A stretch of 64,000 bases of DNA from Glaciecola nitratireducens FR1064 (GCF_000226565.1 NC_016041.1:3596001-3660000), one strand, 5' to 3'; counted from the stretch's first letter, positions 55,250-64,000 are shown. Made by a program: numbers and translations. Notes: generated by a model not told the origin, from the letters alone.

Positions 55250-56011
55250 TTACAGCCCCTGTCCTAGAAAATTCAGCGGGGCTTGCTCTTGATGATAGTC
55301 GATGAATATTTGCTCCAAAGTAACCGGATGTGATTGAGCTAATTGCTGCTTTTTAAGCAATTCTTCTAGGGATTCATCCAGCACAATGTGTCCCGCCTTC
55401 ATCATTAATATGCGCTGGGCTACTTGCTCAATTTCATTTAGCGTGTGAGTGCTTAATAAGACCGTTCGCTGATTCCTTTGATTTTTAATTAACGCTAACA
55501 CCTGCAAAATTTGAATTGGGTCGAGACCGCTTGTCGGCTCATCTAAAATCAACAATTTCGGCTCATGAATAATTGCCTGTGCTATACCAACGCGCTGTTT
55601 ATAGCCCTTGGACAAGGTTGCAATCTTTTGATTTTTTACGCGCTGTAAATCGCAGTCATCCAACACTTTAGCAACCTGAAATGACTCCCTCTTTGCCGCA
55701 ACGCCTTTTATTTGTGCCGCAAATTTTAAATAGCTAGCTACCGTCATCTCGCTGTATAAAGGCGGTTTTTCAGGAAGGTAGCCAATTTTTTCCCGCACTG
55801 AAAGAGAATGCTTTGCAATATCTTCACCATCGATAATCACAGTGCCAGAAGATGCGGTAAGAAAAGTCGTTAGAATACGCATCAAGGTTGTTTTGCCAGC
55901 ACCATTTTTACCTAAGAAGCCAACAATGTCGCCTTTATTAATTTCAAAAGAAACGTTTTCCAAGGCTTGGTGAGCACCAAATTTTTTACTAATATGTTTA
56001 GCAATCAACAT
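55250..56011 (-). CDS. ABC transporter ATP-binding protein (GldA-like)
   Basis: This 253-residue ATPase has Walker A GKNGAGKTTLM (~36), Q-loop GYLPEKPPLY, signature LSKGYKQRVG (~133), Walker B LLILDEPTSGLDP (~155) and the H-loop LLSTHTLNE. It drives the GldF-like permease encoded next. It is the first gene of the operon; the promoter must lie in the 300 bp upstream. Confidence 0.93.
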   Translation of the reverse strand: MLIAKHISKKFGAHQALENVSFEINKGDIVGFLGKNGAGKTTLMRILTTFLTASSGTVIIDGEDIAKHSLSVREKIGYLPEKPPLYSEMTVASYLKFAAQIKGVAAKRESFQVAKVLDDCDLQRVKNQKIATLSKGYKQRVGIAQAIIHEPKLLILDEPTSGLDPIQILQVLALIKNQRNQRTVLLSTHTLNEIEQVAQRILMMKAGHIVLDESLEELLKKQQLAQSHPVTLEQIFIDYHQEQAPLNFLGQGL

Positions 56012-56314
56012 CTATACTGGGCCTCTCGTAATACTGCTGCAATAGTTCTGTAATAGTGTGCTGATGGCACAGTAATGATTTAGTAGATATTCACAATAGT
56101 TCAGAACCCGTTCGATAATGCTCACTGGACCATGGCTGCGTCTCTTTTACACTTGTGTGTACAAAGACACAACATGTTTCTCTCAATTCAGAACCAAGCG
56201 TCATTCACCTTATCGCAATAACAGAAAAAAGATAAGCTCGTCAAAAAATCACAGGCCTTACACACCAATGCACTGCGACTGTTAACCTTAACTTATGATT
56301 TTTTGATGCCTAAA
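56012..56314. other. Intergenic region upstream of the ABC operon
   Basis: This region holds the promoter for the minus-strand ABC operon and the 3' end of the Na/Pi cotransporter operon. A short dyad TTGTGT/ACACAA lies near 56154-56173. No gene or clear terminator was recognised. Confidence 0.35.
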
Positions 56315-57946
56315 TTAAGTTTTCAGGTCGAGCTCATTTTTTACATCTTCGGGAGGGTCAATTTTAACGTGTAAATTGGCAAAATTATTGAGCTTGTCTT
56401 TAAGCCGCTGTGAATAGGTCACAAAATTGATGAGTGCACCGGCATCTTCGCGCGACGTATCGGCCATGAGCAATAGCAAACTCCTGCTGACGTCATTAAT
56501 TTCATGCTGCAGTTCTTTTTCTTTTGAGCTTAATAGTCGCTTTTCGGGCTGAAGCTTCGCATCCAACATTTCACTCGCAATCTCGTCAAACACATCAAGT
56601 GTTTTAATTGATAGCCCGCGGATCAAGAGGAGTAAATCACTTTTTAGTTCGATGTATTTCTCATTTATCACCCGTTTCACTTTAAATAAGTCGTTAATTG
56701 AATCATGTATCTGAAACAAATAATCAAACTGGTTAATGAGTTTAATGAGAGCCTTGGATTCATTCTTTTGATTAATCAGAATAACCGCGCTAGAAAAATA
56801 ATGCATATATTGATTCTTAAGATAATTCACGTATTCAATTCTTTTCTCAGCCGAGTTGAACACGCCGCTATAGTTAGTCTCTATGCTTAAGGTGACCTGA
56901 TTATAGTTTTCTTGCAAAAATCGAAATAAGTGTTCCGATGAAGCATCTAGCTTCTGTTTTACAGAGTCGAAATTATCGTCAGAAGTTAAAGTAAGCAATT
57001 CAATTCGCTCAAAATCCATTTTACCCTCTCCAAACAAGTGGTCGACAAAACGTGTGAAAGGAGTAATAAATATGGTAAAAATCAAACTCGCTGTGACATT
57101 AAAAATCAAGTGAATATTTGCTAAGGCAATAGCAGGATTCTGATCAAATTCTGCCAACTTATAGCCGAATATGAGCAGTACAGGAAAAAATAATAGCACC
57201 CCGCCCACATTAAAAAGAAAGTGGCTAAAGGCCACTTTTTTAGCAGAGACATCTAAACTAATGACCGCTAAAAATGCAGTTGCAGTAGTGCCAATATTCG
57301 CACCTAATATTAGAGGAACGGCATTCTCTAGCCCCAATACTCCCTGTTGCGTGAAAATAATAGCTAATCCCGTTGTGACAGAACTAGACTGCACTAACGC
57401 AGTAAAAAGACATCCAACCAGAAGAGCATATAGTGGATTTTGTGCTTCGGTTAGCATTGAAACTAATGCTTCATTGTTTTGCAGAGGTTCAAGTGTGCTA
57501 GATATCAAGTTAAGACTAAAAAATACGAAACCAAAATAAAATACAGCCTTACCAAAAATTGAAGCCCTGCTATTAGTGAAAGTTAATATGAAACCAATGA
57601 TAATAAAAATGGGTGCAAAATTAGTTAATTTGAAGGCCACAAGCTGAGCAGTAATCGTGGTTCCTATGTTACTTCCAAAAATAATGCCCACGCTATTTTT
57701 AAATGAAAGAACCCCCGCATTTACTAGACCGATAGAAATCACAGATGTTGCAGAGCTTGATTGAATGATCATTGTCACTAGCGCACCAATAAGCACACCA
57801 AAAATAGGAATGTTTGTTGCGGATCCCAAAAATTTTCGGAACCGGTCACCAGAAATTTGTTCGATTTCACGAGAGAAATTATCAAGACCAAACACAAATA
57901 AAATAATGGCCGTTATGCCCGTCATAACAAGTTGTAGAATTTCCAA
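56315..57946 (-). CDS. Na/Pi cotransporter (NptA/YjbB family) with PhoU-like tail
   Basis: This 543-residue protein has the two inverted repeats of the family, with IIQSSSATSVISIGLVNAG (~58) and LVQSSSVTTGLAIIF (~188), about eight to ten transmembrane segments, and a helical PhoU-like C-terminal domain (~320-530). It carries phosphate with sodium; YjbB-like members can export phosphate. It begins 24 bp after the P-type ATPase and is the last gene of the five-gene operon. Confidence 0.9.
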   Translation of the reverse strand: MEILQLVMTGITAIILFVFGLDNFSREIEQISGDRFRKFLGSATNIPIFGVLIGALVTMIIQSSSATSVISIGLVNAGVLSFKNSVGIIFGSNIGTTITAQLVAFKLTNFAPIFIIIGFILTFTNSRASIFGKAVFYFGFVFFSLNLISSTLEPLQNNEALVSMLTEAQNPLYALLVGCLFTALVQSSSVTTGLAIIFTQQGVLGLENAVPLILGANIGTTATAFLAVISLDVSAKKVAFSHFLFNVGGVLLFFPVLLIFGYKLAEFDQNPAIALANIHLIFNVTASLIFTIFITPFTRFVDHLFGEGKMDFERIELLTLTSDDNFDSVKQKLDASSEHLFRFLQENYNQVTLSIETNYSGVFNSAEKRIEYVNYLKNQYMHYFSSAVILINQKNESKALIKLINQFDYLFQIHDSINDLFKVKRVINEKYIELKSDLLLLIRGLSIKTLDVFDEIASEMLDAKLQPEKRLLSSKEKELQHEINDVSRSLLLLMADTSREDAGALINFVTYSQRLKDKLNNFANLHVKIDPPEDVKNELDLKT

Positions 57947-57970
57947 TTGTTTACCTCAACTATATTGATG

Positions 57971-60604
57971 TTATGTGTCGTTTTTGCTCAACGAATAGAT
58001 AAACTTTTTCCTAATTAGGTACTTTTCAGTTTCGACAGCAATGAAAACGATGGACGCAATTGCCACACAAAGCCCTAGATCTGAAAATGGCAATGGCTGA
58101 GTGCGAAATAATTCATTAAATATAGGGGTATATATCAAGACTAGTTGCAAAAAAGCGCCTATAGCAATGGCAATGATTAAAAATGGATTCGTGAATATGC
58201 CCTGCGTGAACAAAGACTCAATGTCAGATCTGACCGCTAAACTATGAAATAGCTGAGCAAAAACGAGGACAGTAAATACCATGGTTTGCCAATAGACCAA
58301 GTCTTGTAAAAGGGCCCACTTTAAGGTGCCTAAGCACAAGGCGCCAATTAACACCCCGACCCAAAGAATATGTTGCCACATGCCGTTGGCAAAAATACTT
58401 TCTTGTTGCTTTCGTGGCGCTTTTTTCATCGCGCCTTTCTCTGCTGGCTCGGCGCTAAAAGCCAGTCCTGGCAGTCCGTCTGTCACCAAGTTTATCCATA
58501 ATATATGAATAGGTAAGAGCGGTATTGGCATGCCCAGAGTGGGGGCCATTAATAACGTCCAAATTTCGCCTGAGTTAGATGTCATGGTATATTTTATAAA
58601 CTTTCGAATATTATCGTAAATACGTCTGCCAGCAGCTACGGCTTTTACAATGCTCGAAAAGTCGTCATTAAGCAAAATCATATCCGCTGCGCCTCTCGCT
58701 ACATCTGTTCCTTTTTGACCCATGGCAATTCCAATATTGGCGTGTTGCAGGGCCGGCGCATCGTTTACGCCGTCACCGGTCATCGCAACAAAATGACCCT
58801 GCTGCTGTAGGGCGTTAACAATTCTGAGTTTTTGTTCTGGTGTAACACGTGTATATACGTTAATTTTAACCACTTGATTAAGGAAATCCTCATCGGATAA
58901 CGCATCTAATTCGTCGCCATTCAACGCAATAATCTCTCCCTTTCCAAGCTGCAACTCTCTGGCGATAGCTATTGCGGTTCCTTGGTGGTCGCCGGTGATC
59001 ATGACTGGTGTTATACCCGCGCCAATGCACTGTTGAACCGCTTTAGGCACTTCGCTCCTTATCGGGTCTGAAATCGCGACAAGCCCCAGAAATGTGAGCT
59101 CAGATTCAGCGCTATTTGGCTCATTACTATCAGGTAAAGAATCAAACTTACGCATCGCAAGTGCTAAAACTCTATCCCCTTTGGATGAAAGATCTTCGAC
59201 CTTATCAAGAATGCTTTTTGCACAAAAATCCGTTTTTTCTGAACCATATTCACCCGTCGAGCAACTAGTCACTACTTCTTCAGGTGCGCCTTTGATAAAT
59301 GCAATAAAGCCTGTGTCACAACGATGAATAGTCGTCATTTTTTTACGAGTACCGTCAAAAGGGATCGTACTTACTAGCGGAAATTTATCCAGTAACTGCT
59401 TTTTATCAAAGCCATATAATGCGGCCATGTTAAACAAAGCAACTTCCGTCGGTTCACCCGTGGCCTTTTTATTGCGCAGCTCCACGTCATTACTTACCGC
59501 CATGCCCACAGCAAGGAGATAATGCGTATCGCTTAACTTCGTAATATCGTCACTTCCATCGAAAATATGTTTCGCAAGCATTTTATTTTCAGTCAGCGTG
59601 CCGGTTTTATCTGTGCAGATAAAAGTGACTGCACCCAATGTTTCAACAGCGGGCAGGTTTTTTATTAAGGCCTGCTGTTTGAGCATTTTACTCGCACCCA
59701 GCGCAAGAGAAATAGTGATGACGGCGGGTAAAGCTTCTGGTACTGCCGCTACCGCCAAGCTCAGCGCAGTAAGTATCATAGTCATTAAAGGATGTCCTTG
59801 CAGCAGACCCGCAAGTAAAACAATCATGCACACGCATAAGATAGCCAATACTAAATATTTACTGAAAGAACTGAGACGAACTTGGAGCGGCGTTTTAGCC
59901 TGCTTTTCTTGGTCTAACAAATTCGCTATGCGGCCAATTTCTGTATTAATACCGGTGGCAAAAACCACGCCACTTGCTTTGCCCAAGGTTACTACGCTGC
60001 TTTTAAAAGCAAGATTACCTTTATCTCCAAGGGCTAACGTTGGTGAATCCAATGCGTCAGCTTGTTTTGTCGCAGCCATTGATTCGCCGGTGAGTGCAGA
60101 CTCATCAATTTGTAACCCTTGCACCGTTAGAAGACGAACATCTGCAGGCACTATATTGCCCTGCTCTAACAAAACAATGTCACCAGGAACTAAGGCTTGA
60201 GTTGAAATAACAACAACAGAATTATCGCGTTTCACCTTAACTTGCGGTGTCGCTAATTGTCTTAAAGCTAAAAGGGCCTGCTGCGCTTTGCGTTCTTGAT
60301 AGGTACTTAATACTGCATTGAGTATCAATATAGTGAAGATGATTAAGGCGTCTGTAAATTCACCTAAGGCTGCTGAAATCGCAACGGCAGCTAATAAAAT
60401 AACCGTCATGATTTCGGTAAACTGGCGTAAAAACAACCTAACGATACCGTTAAATTTAGTCACCGGCAGCTGGTTTTTACCATAGCTTGCCAACGCCTGC
60501 TTAACTTGCAATGGTGTTAAACCCTCCGGTTTTGAATTCAGACGCTTGAGTGCCTCCTCGCTTGTTAGCGTGTGCCAGTTTATTGGATTGTCGTAGCCTT
60601 CCAT
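57971..60604 (-). CDS. P-type cation-transporting ATPase, Ca2+-like (P2 type)
   Basis: This 877-residue ATPase has a cation-ATPase N-terminal domain (WHTLTSEEALKRLNSKPEGLT), TGES in LTGESMA (~173), TM4 VAAVPEALPAVI, phosphorylation Asp in CDKTGTLTENKM (~331), MITGDHQGT and TGDGVNDAPAL (~618). TM6 reads NLVTDGLPGLAF, matching calcium-pump ligands Asn/Thr/Asp, with the TM4 Glu also present, so Ca2+ export is likely. Its ATG directly abuts the stop of the VIT1-like gene. It is part of the FNR-box-linked operon. Confidence 0.93.
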   Translation of the reverse strand: MEGYDNPINWHTLTSEEALKRLNSKPEGLTPLQVKQALASYGKNQLPVTKFNGIVRLFLRQFTEIMTVILLAAVAISAALGEFTDALIIFTILILNAVLSTYQERKAQQALLALRQLATPQVKVKRDNSVVVISTQALVPGDIVLLEQGNIVPADVRLLTVQGLQIDESALTGESMAATKQADALDSPTLALGDKGNLAFKSSVVTLGKASGVVFATGINTEIGRIANLLDQEKQAKTPLQVRLSSFSKYLVLAILCVCMIVLLAGLLQGHPLMTMILTALSLAVAAVPEALPAVITISLALGASKMLKQQALIKNLPAVETLGAVTFICTDKTGTLTENKMLAKHIFDGSDDITKLSDTHYLLAVGMAVSNDVELRNKKATGEPTEVALFNMAALYGFDKKQLLDKFPLVSTIPFDGTRKKMTTIHRCDTGFIAFIKGAPEEVVTSCSTGEYGSEKTDFCAKSILDKVEDLSSKGDRVLALAMRKFDSLPDSNEPNSAESELTFLGLVAISDPIRSEVPKAVQQCIGAGITPVMITGDHQGTAIAIARELQLGKGEIIALNGDELDALSDEDFLNQVVKINVYTRVTPEQKLRIVNALQQQGHFVAMTGDGVNDAPALQHANIGIAMGQKGTDVARGAADMILLNDDFSSIVKAVAAGRRIYDNIRKFIKYTMTSNSGEIWTLLMAPTLGMPIPLLPIHILWINLVTDGLPGLAFSAEPAEKGAMKKAPRKQQESIFANGMWQHILWVGVLIGALCLGTLKWALLQDLVYWQTMVFTVLVFAQLFHSLAVRSDIESLFTQGIFTNPFLIIAIAIGAFLQLVLIYTPIFNELFRTQPLPFSDLGLCVAIASIVFIAVETEKYLIRKKFIYSLSKNDT

Positions 60605-61186
60605 TTAGCTGGGCCCAACAAATAGATAAATTAACAGTGCGGTAGAGAAGCCTATCGCTAACGTTTTTAGACCACTGAAGTACCAAGGAATACCGGAAAT
60701 ACCACTGAGTAAGACACCGAGTGTAAATAGCAGCAAGCCGGCAATGCATAGGCTCGACCAAAGCGGCGCTGTCACCCATAAAAAGCCTGCTTCATTTAGC
60801 CAAAGAGGGATCATGATCAATACTGAGATCACAAGAGGAGCTAAGCCATTGACTAAGGCTACTACAACGGGAACAAAGGTAGCGGCATGTGCATGCGAAG
60901 AGTCGCTCAAGTCGGATAGCATTGCATCTTCTAATTGACGAAGAATTAACTTTCGTTCCGCTCTTTCGCTCACATAAGCGCTGCTGACACCCGAAACGGC
61001 TAGAGCAATAGCAGCCCCTAAACAGACATTTATTACACTGGGAACGTGCACGTCTGCACTCAACATAAACCCAAGAATTAAACCGAACATGGTAAGTGCT
61101 CCGTCGAATCCATTAACGACAAAATAACGTCGTATAATGGATTGAGATTGACTTAAGCTTATGAGATTTATCAATCTCTTTAACAT
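60605..61186 (-). CDS. VIT1/CCC1-like membrane transporter
   Basis: This 193-residue membrane protein has about five transmembrane segments. The N-terminal RRYFVVNGFDGALTMFGLILGF is typical of the VIT1/CCC1 group, and SSAYVSERAERK lies in the first loop after TM2. Relatives move Fe2+ or Mn2+. It is shorter than plant VIT1, as is usual for small bacterial members, and lacks an obvious rubrerythrin domain. It lies 24 bp after the DUF211 gene and its stop abuts the ATPase start. Confidence 0.82.
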   Translation of the reverse strand: MLKRLINLISLSQSQSIIRRYFVVNGFDGALTMFGLILGFMLSADVHVPSVINVCLGAAIALAVSGVSSAYVSERAERKLILRQLEDAMLSDLSDSSHAHAATFVPVVVALVNGLAPLVISVLIMIPLWLNEAGFLWVTAPLWSSLCIAGLLLFTLGVLLSGISGIPWYFSGLKTLAIGFSTALLIYLFVGPS

Positions 61187-61210
61187 ATTTTCGCCAAATT
61201 ATTAGATTGA

Positions 61211-61468
61211 TTAACCGCCGTTGGTTTCAACAGCGTCTATGCTATGTACGCTTGCTCCTAACTCATTTATTTTTGCCTGTATTTTTTCAAAATCGATGTG
61301 TTTACCAACCACATCCAAGCAGATAGACTCCGTACTTTGATCAATTTCTAAGACTTCTAATACAACCTTCCACGTCGCGTCTAATTGTGAAAGCGCCAGT
61401 GCAAAATCATAAGCATTGGGTTTATGAGGCTTTAATACGTCAAGCCGCAATCGACAAACATTAGCCAT
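61211..61468 (-). CDS. DUF211 family small protein
   Basis: This 85-residue protein matches the DUF211 family: RLRLDVLKPHKPNAYDFALALSQLD at the start, then VLEVLEIDQSTESICLDVVG and DFEKIQAKINELGASVHSIDAV. The predicted fold is ferredoxin-like, and some relatives are thought to bind divalent metal as oligomers. It sits between the universal stress protein and VIT1-like genes with 24-bp gaps on both sides, which suggests a link to metal transport. Confidence 0.85.
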   Translation of the reverse strand: MANVCRLRLDVLKPHKPNAYDFALALSQLDATWKVVLEVLEIDQSTESICLDVVGKHIDFEKIQAKINELGASVHSIDAVETNGG

Positions 61469-61492
61469 AAAATGGCCCCTTAACGATGCTAG

Positions 61493-61933
61493 TTAATTAT
61501 TATCATGCACTCGAACCGCCAATACATCCTGTTTAACACCGTGCAAAACTGCGTTAGCAGTCGAGCCAAGGAGCAATTTGATACCGCTTCTGCCATGTGT
61601 TCCGATTACGATCAAGTCTGCATCGATATCATTTGCAATTTGTTTTATTTCATCAGCCGCATCACCAGCCTTTAGGTGAGTGTTCTGTTTTTTAATGCCA
61701 AATTTTTGAGCAATCTCATCTAGTTTCGCTTGCGCTCTAGCCAAACGCTCAGAGTCGTCGATAGCGCTATAGTCAGCACCATAAAGATAAGGTTGAATAT
61801 ACATAGACGATAGCGGAATGTAAGCCAAACTAAGATCATCTGGAGATTGACAAACTATCAGTGCCTTTTTTATAACCGTCTCATAATCTGCGTTAATATC
61901 AATTGCCACTAAAATCTTTTTGTAAGTGCTCAT
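61493..61933 (-). CDS. Universal stress protein (UspA family)
   Basis: This ~146-residue protein has the Usp fold: YKKILVAIDINADYE at the start, and the ATP-binding motif VIGTHGRSGIKLLLGSTANAVLHG near the end. ATP binding is therefore likely. The ATG at 61933 has AAGGA upstream; a longer frame adds 19 unrelated residues. It is the first gene of the operon, about 95 bp from an FNR/Anr box. Usp genes under Anr/FNR control are known in other gammaproteobacteria. Confidence 0.92.
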   Translation of the reverse strand: MSTYKKILVAIDINADYETVIKKALIVCQSPDDLSLAYIPLSSMYIQPYLYGADYSAIDDSERLARAQAKLDEIAQKFGIKKQNTHLKAGDAADEIKQIANDIDADLIVIGTHGRSGIKLLLGSTANAVLHGVKQDVLAVRVHDNN

Positions 61934-62020
61934 AATATCTTCCTTTGAAGCCACGCGTTCGCAAACAGGCTTGTCGTTTTTAAAAGTCACTTCATATTAA
62001 CAAAGTAAAATTAGAGAAAG

Positions 62021-62034
62021 TTGACCCACATCAA
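62021..62034. promoter_or_regulatory. FNR/Anr box in the centre of a divergent promoter region
   Basis: TTGACCCACATCAA matches TTGAT-N4-ATCAA at 9 of 10 fixed positions. On the minus strand a TAATAT at 61999-61994 follows after 21 bp, and on the plus strand TATTTT at 62056-62061 also follows after 21 bp. Both fit class II FNR promoters, centred near -41.5. Confidence 0.8.
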
Positions 62035-62135
62035 GTCAAAAACCTTTTTATCGTTTATTTTATTCTAGGGTGGTTAATGCAGCGTTAAAAACAGCAATTG
62101 TTCAGACGATGCACTCGATGAAAAAGGAAACAATA

Positions 62136-62615
62136 ATGAGTAAGCGCGCTATATTGACGGGTCTATCGTGTATTTTTAGCTTGTTTGCGTGTGACCAAGG
62201 TGTAAATTCCCCAAGGGGCTTTAGCTTACCTGAGGGTAAGCCTGACGCAGGTAAACTAGTATTTTTAAAGCATCAATGTGTTGCCTGTCATAGCATCCCC
62301 GGACTAGAGGATAACGCCGTAGAGCGCGAACATTCACCTCCAATTTCACTGAGTTCGAATTCAGCGATAGTAAAAACCTACGCAGAATTGGTGACAAGCA
62401 TTATTAATCCTTCTCACAGAATATCGAGAGGAGCGCAGTGGGCAACCTCTGATGAAAATAAAGATTCTGTTATGCTGAACTACAATGATGTGCTCACGGT
62501 AACTGAATTGATAGATTTAGTTGCTTACATTCAACCTCATTATCAAGTCACGCCTTGGCCTTATACTGTTTATCCGGTCTATGAAATACACTCACCAGCG
62601 CCTAAAACACCATAG
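62136..62615 (+). CDS. c-type cytochrome lipoprotein
   Basis: This ~159-residue protein has a lipoprotein signal peptide with lipobox LFAC (Cys ~20). The haem-binding site is CVACHS (~50), within a small class-I-like cytochrome domain; Met in the sequence DSVMLNYNDV is a candidate sixth ligand. It is probably anchored in the periplasm. The ATG at 62136 has AAAGGA with 8-nt spacing and gives the clean lipoprotein signal, unlike earlier in-frame starts. It is divergent from the stress-protein operon across the FNR box and convergently overlaps the MBL gene by 14 bp. Confidence 0.85.
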   Translation: MSKRAILTGLSCIFSLFACDQGVNSPRGFSLPEGKPDAGKLVFLKHQCVACHSIPGLEDNAVEREHSPPISLSSNSAIVKTYAELVTSIINPSHRISRGAQWATSDENKDSVMLNYNDVLTVTELIDLVAYIQPHYQVTPWPYTVYPVYEIHSPAPKTP

Positions 62616-64000
62616 ACTCTCCGCGCGCAGGTACTTTCACTCGTATATTTAAGTCTTGCCATATGCGAGTAGAAAGTGCATCTAGTGCCATTGGCTCTCC
62701 ATGGACTAATACCACTGATGGTTTATTTTTAAAGCCTTTCAACCAATCCAATAGTTGATCTTGTCCGGCATGAGCTGAAAATCCACCTAAGGTTTCAATT
62801 TGCGCTTTTACTGCAAAATCGTCGTTAAACATTTTAATGTGTTTTTTACCGTCTACTATCAAGCGCCCTAACGTTCCATTAGCTTGGTAACCACAAAAAA
62901 TAATCGTATTTCGACTATCCCAAATGCGTTGTTTAAAATGATGCCGAATTCTGCCACCGGTGCACATTCCACTACCAGCAATGATAATTACTCCTTTTTT
63001 TAAACGATTAATAGCAATGGATTCTTCAACCGAAACTGATAAATATAGATTAGGAATAAAGTCTTCTAAAATCGAGGTCGCCAATGGCGTCGCTAATTGA
63101 ATTTCGTCTTGGTCTAAAGAACGGAACCATTTGTCGTAAACGCGCGTTACCTCAATCGCCATCGGGCTATCAAGAGCAACATGCCAATTTTTGAGCAGGC
63201 CTTCATTGTGTAAAGTACCCAGATAAAACAAAATTTCCTGAGTACGACCAACCGCAAAAGCAGGGATCAGGATATTCCCACCGCGCGCTTCGGTGTCTAT
63301 TAGAATTGTTTTGAGCTGCTCTACCGTGTCCTCAATGTCTCTATGATTGCGATCCCCGTAAGTGCCTTCCATGAGCACCACATCTGCCTCTTCGATTATG
63401 CTGGGATCTTTCATTAACACTGCGTTTTTATTACCTAAGTCACCAGAGAAAACCAACTTTTTAGATGTATTATTTTCATCAATGAAAAGTGAGACAATGG
63501 CGGAGCCAAGGATGTGCCCAGCATCCTGAAATTCAACGCGCAAACCATTCAATACTTCTACTTGTTTGCCGTATTCAACCCCTTTACAAAGCGCTAGTGT
63601 ATCAACTACATCTTCATCATCGTATTCAGGCAACAGCGGTTTTTTGCCTTTTCTTGCTCTGCGCACATTTTCTCTCTCCAAATCACTGAGATAAATACCT
63701 ACCGAGTCTCTTAGCATCACACCCAACAACCCTTGCGTAGCGCTTGAGCAACAAATATGGCCACAAAACCCTTGATTCACCAATTTTGGTAACATGCCAC
63801 AATGGTCAAGATGAGCATGCGATAATATTACAGCCTCAATTTTGTTAGGATTGAATTCAAATTCCTCTTTTTGCATTCGTTCAACGTTATGCCCACCTTG
63901 ATGCATCCCACAATCAAGTAAGACACGTCCGAAACTAGATGACTCGACCATGTGGCACGACCCTGTCACCTCTTGCGCTGCGCCATAGAACGTAATTGTA
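62602..64000 (-). CDS. MBL-fold hydrolase with RNA-specificity (beta-CASP) domain, 5' end beyond window
   Basis: The frame is open to the window edge and the N-terminal codons give ITFYGAAQEVTGSCHMVE, so the start codon lies just outside. The protein has HxHxDH in LSHAHLDHCGMLPKL, GHILGSA, SGDLGNK, a beta-CASP part with IPAFAVGRTQE and DSPMA, and the RNA-specificity motif GGFSAHAGQDQLLDWL. It resembles bacterial CPSF-like MBL exonucleases. Orthologues in other gammaproteobacteria often sit with P-type ATPase and Usp genes (recalled, not checked). Confidence 0.9.
   Translation of the reverse strand, partial: TITFYGAAQEVTGSCHMVESSSFGRVLLDCGMHQGGHNVERMQKEEFEFNPNKIEAVILSHAHLDHCGMLPKLVNQGFCGHICCSSATQGLLGVMLRDSVGIYLSDLERENVRRARKGKKPLLPEYDDEDVVDTLALCKGVEYGKQVEVLNGLRVEFQDAGHILGSAIVSLFIDENNTSKKLVFSGDLGNKNAVLMKDPSIIEEADVVLMEGTYGDRNHRDIEDTVEQLKTILIDTEARGGNILIPAFAVGRTQEILFYLGTLHNEGLLKNWHVALDSPMAIEVTRVYDKWFRSLDQDEIQLATPLATSILEDFIPNLYLSVSVEESIAINRLKKGVIIIAGSGMCTGGRIRHHFKQRIWDSRNTIIFCGYQANGTLGRLIVDGKKHIKMFNDDFAVKAQIETLGGFSAHAGQDQLLDWLKGFKNKPSVVLVHGEPMALDALSTRIWQDLNIRVKVPARGESMVF

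Noticed and set aside
59598-60200. 200-codon frame antisense to the P-type ATPase
   Set aside because: It is a shadow of the ATPase gene; composition follows the opposite strand's codon use and there is no translation signal.

Overview
The window looks like chromosomal DNA of a marine, heterotrophic gammaproteobacterium of the Alteromonadales, near Alteromonas, Glaciecola or Paraglaciecola. This is inferred from the protein families, from the moderately AT-rich sequence as judged by eye, and from a polysaccharide locus of the kind typical of that group. No rRNA, tRNA, CRISPR array, insertion sequence or phage gene was seen. The two outermost genes run off the window.

Positions 1-15300 form a beta-glucan (probably laminarin) utilisation locus. 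It holds the C-terminal part of a secreted protein with a carbohydrate-binding-like domain and three copies of a ~170-residue module. A minus-strand cluster follows: a TonB-dependent receptor, two flavin-dependent tryptophan-halogenase-like proteins, a SapC-like protein and a cupin/JmjC-like protein. An MFS sugar:cation symporter and three GH17 glucanases (one exported, two apparently cytoplasmic and translationally coupled) complete it. The likely flow is outer-surface binding and cutting, TonB-dependent uptake, periplasmic trimming, MFS import and cytoplasmic GH17 hydrolysis. Why halogenases sit in this operon is not known.

Positions 15300-28340 hold a repeat-rich intergenic region, a transglutaminase-like/DUF2126 pair, a MATE exporter with a secreted GH2/GH5-like protein, a LytS/LytTR two-component pair preceded by a well-translated-looking 21-codon ORF, a kynureninase-like enzyme, a GAF-PAS-GGDEF-EAL protein and a small-molecule kinase.

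Positions 28340-48100 are mixed housekeeping and stress genes: KatG, a RIO-type kinase, an SGNH hydrolase, two more GGDEF-EAL proteins, a class 3 lipase, a DnaJ-related protein, AcuI, an alcohol dehydrogenase/DJ-1 operon divergent from a LysR regulator, a stand-alone fragment resembling one domain of malate synthase G, an exported amidohydrolase, an OmpW-like porin and a delta-class carbonic anhydrase.

Positions 48100-64000 hold an OmpR-type two-component system, a CDF metal transporter, a GST, a YcxB-like protein, a GldA/F/G-like ABC system, and a five-gene operon (universal stress protein, DUF211, VIT1-like, P-type Ca2+-like ATPase, Na/Pi cotransporter) divergent from a c-type cytochrome lipoprotein. 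A near-perfect FNR/Anr box lies between the two divergent units, 21 bp from a plausible -10 on each side, which suggests oxygen-responsive control in both directions. The window ends in an MBL-fold RNA-processing-type hydrolase.
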